Positions 58,996 to 64,000 of a DNA stretch of 64,000 nt are shown in pieces (position 1 is the first letter of the stretch; each line of letters starts with the position of its first letter). The notes under the pieces were generated by a model, which made no database searches, was not told where the DNA came from, and saw only the letters and a program-made list of their open reading frames with translations. Source of the DNA: Manihot esculenta (lineage: Eukaryota; Streptophyta; Magnoliopsida; Malpighiales; Euphorbiaceae). The DNA lies in the NCBI RefSeq assembly GCF_001659605.2, contig NC_035177.2, forward strand, positions 1,550,611 to 1,614,610. Direction: 5' to 3'. The position numbers were made by a program, and so were the translations under genes.

Positions 58996-60432
58996 CTAGG
59001 TAGCTCTCCATCTCCTTGAGAGGTTATCAAACCTGTCCCTTGCACTGCTACCCTCCTTGTAAAAGGTGCCCTTCAACTTTGACATAGTTGATTCATATAT
59101 ATTGATTTTTCTATCAAGCATATCGTCTGCAAACCTCCTCACCTCCGACAACCTACCCAAATTACAAAGTCCTATGAGTAGAGCGTTTGCGCTCTCATCA
59201 AGGGGCAACACATGGTTCTCAACCATGTAGTCCCATATCTCAATTGCCATTTCAGGGTCATCACCATCCATCAGCACTGCGATGGCTGCAGCACAATCAA
59301 GATGATTGGGAAGCATTTCATTCTTGGTCATCTCGCAGAAAAACTTTCCTACTTGGTAAACCTTTTTGTCCTTTATCAGACATTGAAAAATCATATTATA
59401 AGTCAAAAAATCTGGAAAAACTCCATTGAAGACCATCTCATCAAGCAACCGAAATGCATTATCAATGTCACTTTTGTTGCAAAGCAAGCTAATCATCCTA
59501 TTGTACATAATCAAATTAGGCACTACCCCACTGCCGACCATTGTATCCCACAATGGGACAGCATTCACATGATCATTCTGCTTACAAAACATATCAAGAG
59601 CATTAGAAAAAAATTTCAAACCTGGCATACAAGCCTTCCCCTTCATAACGTGCAGGAACTTGAGAGCCTCATCTGTTTGCGAGGCTTGAACAAGTGTGGT
59701 CAAAAACGCATCATAAGCCGGCATGTTTGATGGGCTCCATCCGATGCGAACAACCATCTCACCAAATGTAGTCCTTGCTTTGGCAGGGTTGCCTTCCTTC
59801 TCCCACCCTTCCAACAAAATAGCAAATGTATCACCATCTGGGGGTATCTTAGATTTTACCCTTTCAAAAAACTCCAATGCCTTTATTGTCTGATTATCCT
59901 CATTACACATAGCGCTCAAAAGCGAATTCACAGCAACAACATCTTGCTGAATCCCATACTTATCCATAACATCAAAGCTCATTACAGCTTCATCAAATCT
60001 GCCAGCTGCACAATAACTCCCAAAAACAGAAGCAAAAGTCGCTATCGACAATACATTTTCTTGCTTCATAGAGCGAATTGCATCCCACATGGATTCAAAA
60101 AGCCCATTCTTGCCAAGTAAATCCACCATCAGGTTCCATGCATAAGGGGTGGGTTTATGTGCCCGGCCCACCCACCGGAAAAACACCACAGCAGAAGAGG
60201 GATTGTTGTAACTAAGCTTAAGGACTTGATGGACAAGATCAGGGGTAGGAGGAATTCCAGAGGAGGAGAGTGCAGATTCAACATCTTTAGGATCGGTATG
60301 ACTAAGAATCTCAGAGAAGAGTCTAGCTGATGAGGAAACATCAACGGTGTCGTGGTGGGTTGGGTAGTGGTTGGATTGCGAATGGAGACGTAATTGGAGC
60401 TTGGTCCTAGGGTTTTCAGCCAAAGCAGCCAT
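58996..60432 (-). CDS. P-class pentatricopeptide repeat (PPR) protein
   Basis: An intronless frame of 478 aa, typical of plant PPR genes, which bind specific RNAs in mitochondria or plastids. Start ATG 60432 in a good context (GCCATGGC); stop TAG at 58996. About ten 35-residue repeats run from residue 95 to about 445, for example TPYAWNLMVDLLGKNGLF, VVAVNSLLSAMCNEDNQ, GDTFAILLEGWEKEGNPAKA, LIMYNRMISLLCNKSDIDNA and FLTYNMIFQCLIKDKKV. There is no E or DYW editing domain. The N-terminus has Arg/Ser and no clear acidic residues in the first 15 except Glu6, compatible with an organelle presequence, but I cannot say which organelle. The closest family member is not certain from memory. No lesion is seen. 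Confidence 0.93.
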   Translation of the reverse strand: MAALAENPRTKLQLRLHSQSNHYPTHHDTVDVSSSARLFSEILSHTDPKDVESALSSSGIPPTPDLVHQVLKLSYNNPSSAVVFFRWVGRAHKPTPYAWNLMVDLLGKNGLFESMWDAIRSMKQENVLSIATFASVFGSYCAAGRFDEAVMSFDVMDKYGIQQDVVAVNSLLSAMCNEDNQTIKALEFFERVKSKIPPDGDTFAILLEGWEKEGNPAKARTTFGEMVVRIGWSPSNMPAYDAFLTTLVQASQTDEALKFLHVMKGKACMPGLKFFSNALDMFCKQNDHVNAVPLWDTMVGSGVVPNLIMYNRMISLLCNKSDIDNAFRLLDEMVFNGVFPDFLTYNMIFQCLIKDKKVYQVGKFFCEMTKNEMLPNHLDCAAAIAVLMDGDDPEMAIEIWDYMVENHVLPLDESANALLIGLCNLGRLSEVRRFADDMLDRKINIYESTMSKLKGTFYKEGSSARDRFDNLSRRWRAT

Positions 60433-60614
60433 GGCTAGGGTTTATAAAGGGAAAAATGGTAGAATTAAGGAGAAAAGAGATTAAATTCTTCATAAACTAT
60501 TGCTGTGCGTGTAAAAGAATCAACGTCTGACCCTGAGAGTGAAGAGAACCTTTGCTGTGGCTTCGTTTATCTGCACTTTTCGGCTCCAGTTCGCATTACA
60601 GTGCTGGAAAAGAA

Positions 60615-60975
60615 ATAGGTCTCTATATATAATATAAGAAATTTTTTAATTTTAAAAAATATATTAAAAGATTAATGAGGTTTCAAAAATTTATTGATTG
60701 ATTCTTTTGTAAATTTATCCATAAAAGATTTTAAAATATTTTTAATATGAAATTATTAATTAGTAAATATTTTTATAAAATTAAAAAATTATTTTTATAT
60801 TATAAAAATTAAATAATCAAATATTTAATAAATAAAATTAATAAAATAATTAATTAATAAATTTTTTAATATTTTGTAAATATTTTAATATATTTTTTAA
60901 AATTAAAAAAATAATTAATGTGTTTTATCATAATGTATAGATTACATGATAAATTTTTATAATAAATAATGGATT
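60615..60975. repeat. Decayed copy of the 19144-19527 MITE family
   Basis: Shares the order ATATAATATAAGAAATTTTT, TTTTAAAAAATATATTAAAA and ATTTATTGATTGATTCTTTT with the copies at 19144 and 40455, but is AT-drifted. Borders are approximate. Confidence 0.4.
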
Positions 60976-61144
60976 TTAAATTACTCCCTCTAGGATGTTC
61001 AAATTAAATTATTTTTAAATTTTTATTTAAATTAATTAAAAATAATTTAAGTGTAATTAACTCAAAGTTCATAATTTTGCAATCAAACCAAAAATAAAAT
61101 AAGCTGAATTCTTTATTTTCAAGTTAAATATTTTAATTTCTTAT

Positions 61145-61549
61145 TTTAATAAAAAAATTAAGAAGTTTTTTTTATCGCTAATCGATTCAGCGATTTTTTT
61201 AATTTTTTTATTAAAATCGAATTAAATTAAAATAATTAAAATTTTTAAAATTAAAAATTAAATTAAAGTGAATTAAAATAAATAAAAAATTAAATTAAAT
61301 TTTTAAATTAATTCAGATCATAATTAAAGTTAAAATATTTTAATTAAATTTTAAAATACTACAAATATAATATAAAAAATAAAAAATTTATTAAAAATTT
61401 AAACTGAGCAAATCAAACTGAATTAAATTAAATAAAATTAATATTTCTTACTAAAATTAATTTAATTTAATTTTTATAAATACTAAAATTACAATTTTTA
61501 ATTTATTCATTTTACTTCATTTTGAACCCCAAACCCGATACTCACCCCT
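61145..61549. repeat. Decayed copy of the TCGGTT-rich element
   Basis: AATCGATTCAGCGATTTTTT, then AAAATAATTAAAATTTTTAA words, and the end ATACTCACCCCT, close to the end of 8171-8622 (ATACTGCTCACCCCT). The left border is uncertain. Confidence 0.5.
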
Positions 61550-63602
61550 AAATTATACTATTTATTCTGTCAGTGGCCGTCAAGCTCGGGAATTAGACCG
61601 TAATGGTGGCTCATGGGCTGGGGCTCATAGGCGAGAAGGGTCACTAAGAGTACATCTTTATCTTTTCCAATGCTATCTTTTCTAAAGTTGTTTTTTCTTG
61701 TTTCAAGCATTATTGAGAAAGCTTCAATCTTCTCTCCCGACCGTCCCTTCATTGCATGTGCTTAACCTGATCATTGCCTCGATCTTTATTTTTTTTGAAA
61801 GGCTTTGCTTGGTTGTGATTTATCTCCCCAAATCTTCGGTATGACTTTCATTGCTTTTGGAGCTAAAGTAGCAAAAAATTTCATATTTTTTTTTCTACCA
61901 ACATTGACGACCGACACCTCCAGAAGCAGAGAGCAGCATTTGATAGAGATGTGCACCGGGTTGAAGCCGTGTTAGGTCTTTAGAGTTGATTCTACTATGG
62001 GCTTTTTATATGTTTGGACTTTAGAGACCTTTAGGCCATGATGGGCCTCTACCCTAATTGATTTTCTACACTTTTTTTGCATTTTTAGAGGCGTTTTTTC
62101 TTTAAATTAAATGTTTTAGGCATAGACTTGACTTGTATTGCTCTCCTTATCAATGAATTTACCTTCTAATAAAAAATAAAAAAAGCCAAATGATTCGTTT
62201 GGATTTGAATTCAAATGTTTTATTCATTACTCTAATCACTAGAGGAATATCCATGCCATGCATCATTGTATTTAATTGGAAAATTGATCTTAAAAAACCA
62301 AACATTTAAGTAGTTTAGCGATTTTTTTCAAATGTTTTAATTTTAGCAATTTAGTCTAAAATTGAAACTTTTATAAATATTTTATTCTAATTTGAAATCC
62401 TAATTAAGGAGAGTATGTCATTAGTGACTTAGCATGACATGTGACAATTTTAAATATTAAAACTGAATTCCACATTGATACATAGGTAACCATAATTACT
62501 TGTTAACTATAGTATATATTGGTAACTTTTATATCCCTTTAATAAAAAAATCCTAAATTGAAAAATCCTCAATTTCATATTCACATTGCACAAATGAATG
62601 ATCATTATCCTTTGTAACTATGCTGAATAATCCCTGAAGAATTACAAACTTAAAAGTAGAAAATATGAAAACTCAATGCAAAAGGAATTTAGAATTCTTG
62701 ACTAGTTCATCTCTTATATAAATAATATATTTTTGTTGTGGGTTAATGAATGCCAAAAAAAAAAAAAACTCACCTGGATCATATACTCAAAATTCATCAA
62801 ATCACAACAAATCCAATAAACTTTTTAGATAGAGATCACAAATAGCTCCTCTTGCATCTCTTTCTTTGACTTATTATCCAACCTTATCAACAACTTAGAT
62901 ATGGACATCTCAATTTCTCTGAATTTATGACTCCCTCCATTTCTAAAAACTTTGTTGCAGTACTCCAATCGACCCTGACTTCCTCCTCTTTTATCTCTAT
63001 TTCCTCTTGTCTTTTTCAAGCGTACCTCCACCGTCCTACACCTTGACCCGACTGCCACTTTCACGGGGATAGCTTGTTTGTGGGTAAGAGGTTCTAACTC
63101 CTGTCAAGCGGCTATTTAATTCTTTTGACCCTTTTGGGACACATTCCTATTATTTCAGGCTTTGCTCACATACAAATGTTAATGATCGATCGAGCCTAAC
63201 TGTCCTCGGGCTCCTTTGAACCCTGTCCAGTCCATGAAACCAGGTCCTAGTTGGTTTCAATTCCCTCTAAGCGATATGTTATGGGCCTATGTGATGTTTG
63301 CCCCAAGCCTCTTTAGTATGGGTTGATGTGTGCCTATTGGTCTGAGGCCCATTAATTATCAAATGCCCTTTTACTACCTTACCAATTATTTCATGATTAC
63401 TGAGAGAATAAACTTCGAGATTTCATTTAATTTTGTTTGGCTCGAGAGAAGGACTCTGATAGGTGTCGTTTCTTTCGTCTTCTTCTAATTTCAAATTTTG
63501 CTTTTCACTCATTGCCTTCATTTCTATTTTGTTTTTGCTATTCTACCTTCCCTTCCTTTGTAATCTTGCTTCTCCAATCAAAGGTATATTTTCGCTCTTC
63601 TT

Positions 63603-64000
63603 ATGGCTCCTACTGAAATTCCAACAGTAGACGACTTGATCTCCTCTATCACTCTATTTTTCCTTACTCCAACATCTTTCCTGAGACCTCATAGATATTA
63701 AAATCTTTAAAATTAGGACTCCTTTAAGTAATGAGAGAATAGTTATATCCGATCCATTACTTAGGGGTTTGGTAGATGCTTAGAAGGGGTGTAATTTAGT
63801 GTTTTTCCTCAAGCAATATGAATTCAGGTTAGTTTTCCCTTTCACCCCTTTTTTTATCGAGATTTTTCAACATTACGAGGTAACCCCTAGAATGTTGACG
63901 CCTAATTCTATCTTATTCATGAGCTGTTTTGAGTCTATTTGTTTGTGTTGGATGCGACCTATTTTCTACATTTTTTCGTTTGATTAGGTCCACCAATGGG
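63603..64000 (+). pseudogene. Putative gypsy-type transposon protein (PF04195-like), decayed, runs off the window
   Basis: Begins at ATG 63603 (MAPTEIPTVDDLISSIT). After shifts and stops, a frame at 63799-63984 reads YEFRLVFPFTPFFIEIFQHY and then EVTPRMLTPNS. This order (F-R-x-P-x-x-P-F then HY, then P-x-x-L-x-P-N) is what I recall of the plant putative gypsy-type transposon family. At least three in-frame interruptions are seen in 400 bp, so it is a relic. Confidence 0.5.

Larger units (their letters stand above)
60433..63602. other. Intergenic DNA upstream of the PPR gene
   Basis: 60433 to about 60.6 kb is likely the PPR 5' UTR and promoter. Then come AT-rich repeats (60615-60975 and 61145-61549) and mixed-composition DNA. 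A minus frame at 62825-63064 is Lys/Arg-rich with no domain that I recognise. 63.1-63.6 kb looks like a leader of the element starting at 63603. No host gene is supported. Confidence 0.45.

Noticed and set aside
59187..59730. Plus-strand frames up to 172 codons
   Set aside because: They are antisense shadows of the intronless PPR gene.

Overview
The window is nuclear DNA from a eudicot plant. Genes are widely spaced and carry many introns with GT-AG borders. Intergenic DNA is AT-rich and packed with plant-type transposons: Ty3 LTR elements primed by initiator tRNA-Met, a CACTA element, and hAT-like and other MITEs. Protein resemblance and the style of the TGTAACGACCCG LTR make a woody Euphorbiaceae-like plant (cassava or rubber tree type) my best guess. 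That is inference and I cannot test it here.

Four host genes can be read. (1) 166-6704, plus: the last five exons of the AP-4 adaptor epsilon subunit; the 5' part lies outside the window. (2) 16331-29760, plus: a complete 13-exon gene for an XEG113-type extensin arabinosyltransferase, 644 aa, with one GC-AG intron. (3) 32390-39399, minus: a complete 7-exon WAT1-related / EamA transporter, 403 aa. It is convergent with gene 2. (4) 58996-60432, minus: an intronless P-class PPR protein, 478 aa. The four are unrelated housekeeping or cell-wall genes, and nothing suggests they act as a cluster.

The rest is mostly mobile DNA. 8091-12132 is a decayed LTR element that codes only for gag and protease (TR-GAG-like) and has a TCGGTT-rich element inside its 5' LTR. 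Intron 3 of the XEG113 gene holds a short gag-remnant LTR element. Intron 6 holds a second one with a perfect TSD, and that element is itself split by a putative 1.5-kb solo LTR with its own TSD. 41958-50990 is a young 9.03-kb Ty3 element (TSD TAGCT, LTRs almost identical). Its gag is intact but its reverse transcriptase is dead, and it sits inside the A box of a tRNA-derived SINE-like sequence. 52728-57119 is a 4.39-kb non-autonomous CACTA element (TSD CAA). It carries two dense arrays of long perfect inverted repeats, which are the most unusual structure in the window. The right edge enters a decayed putative gypsy-type transposon.

Exon borders were set by splice consensus, conservation of reading frame and remembered protein families. 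No alignment or search was run.
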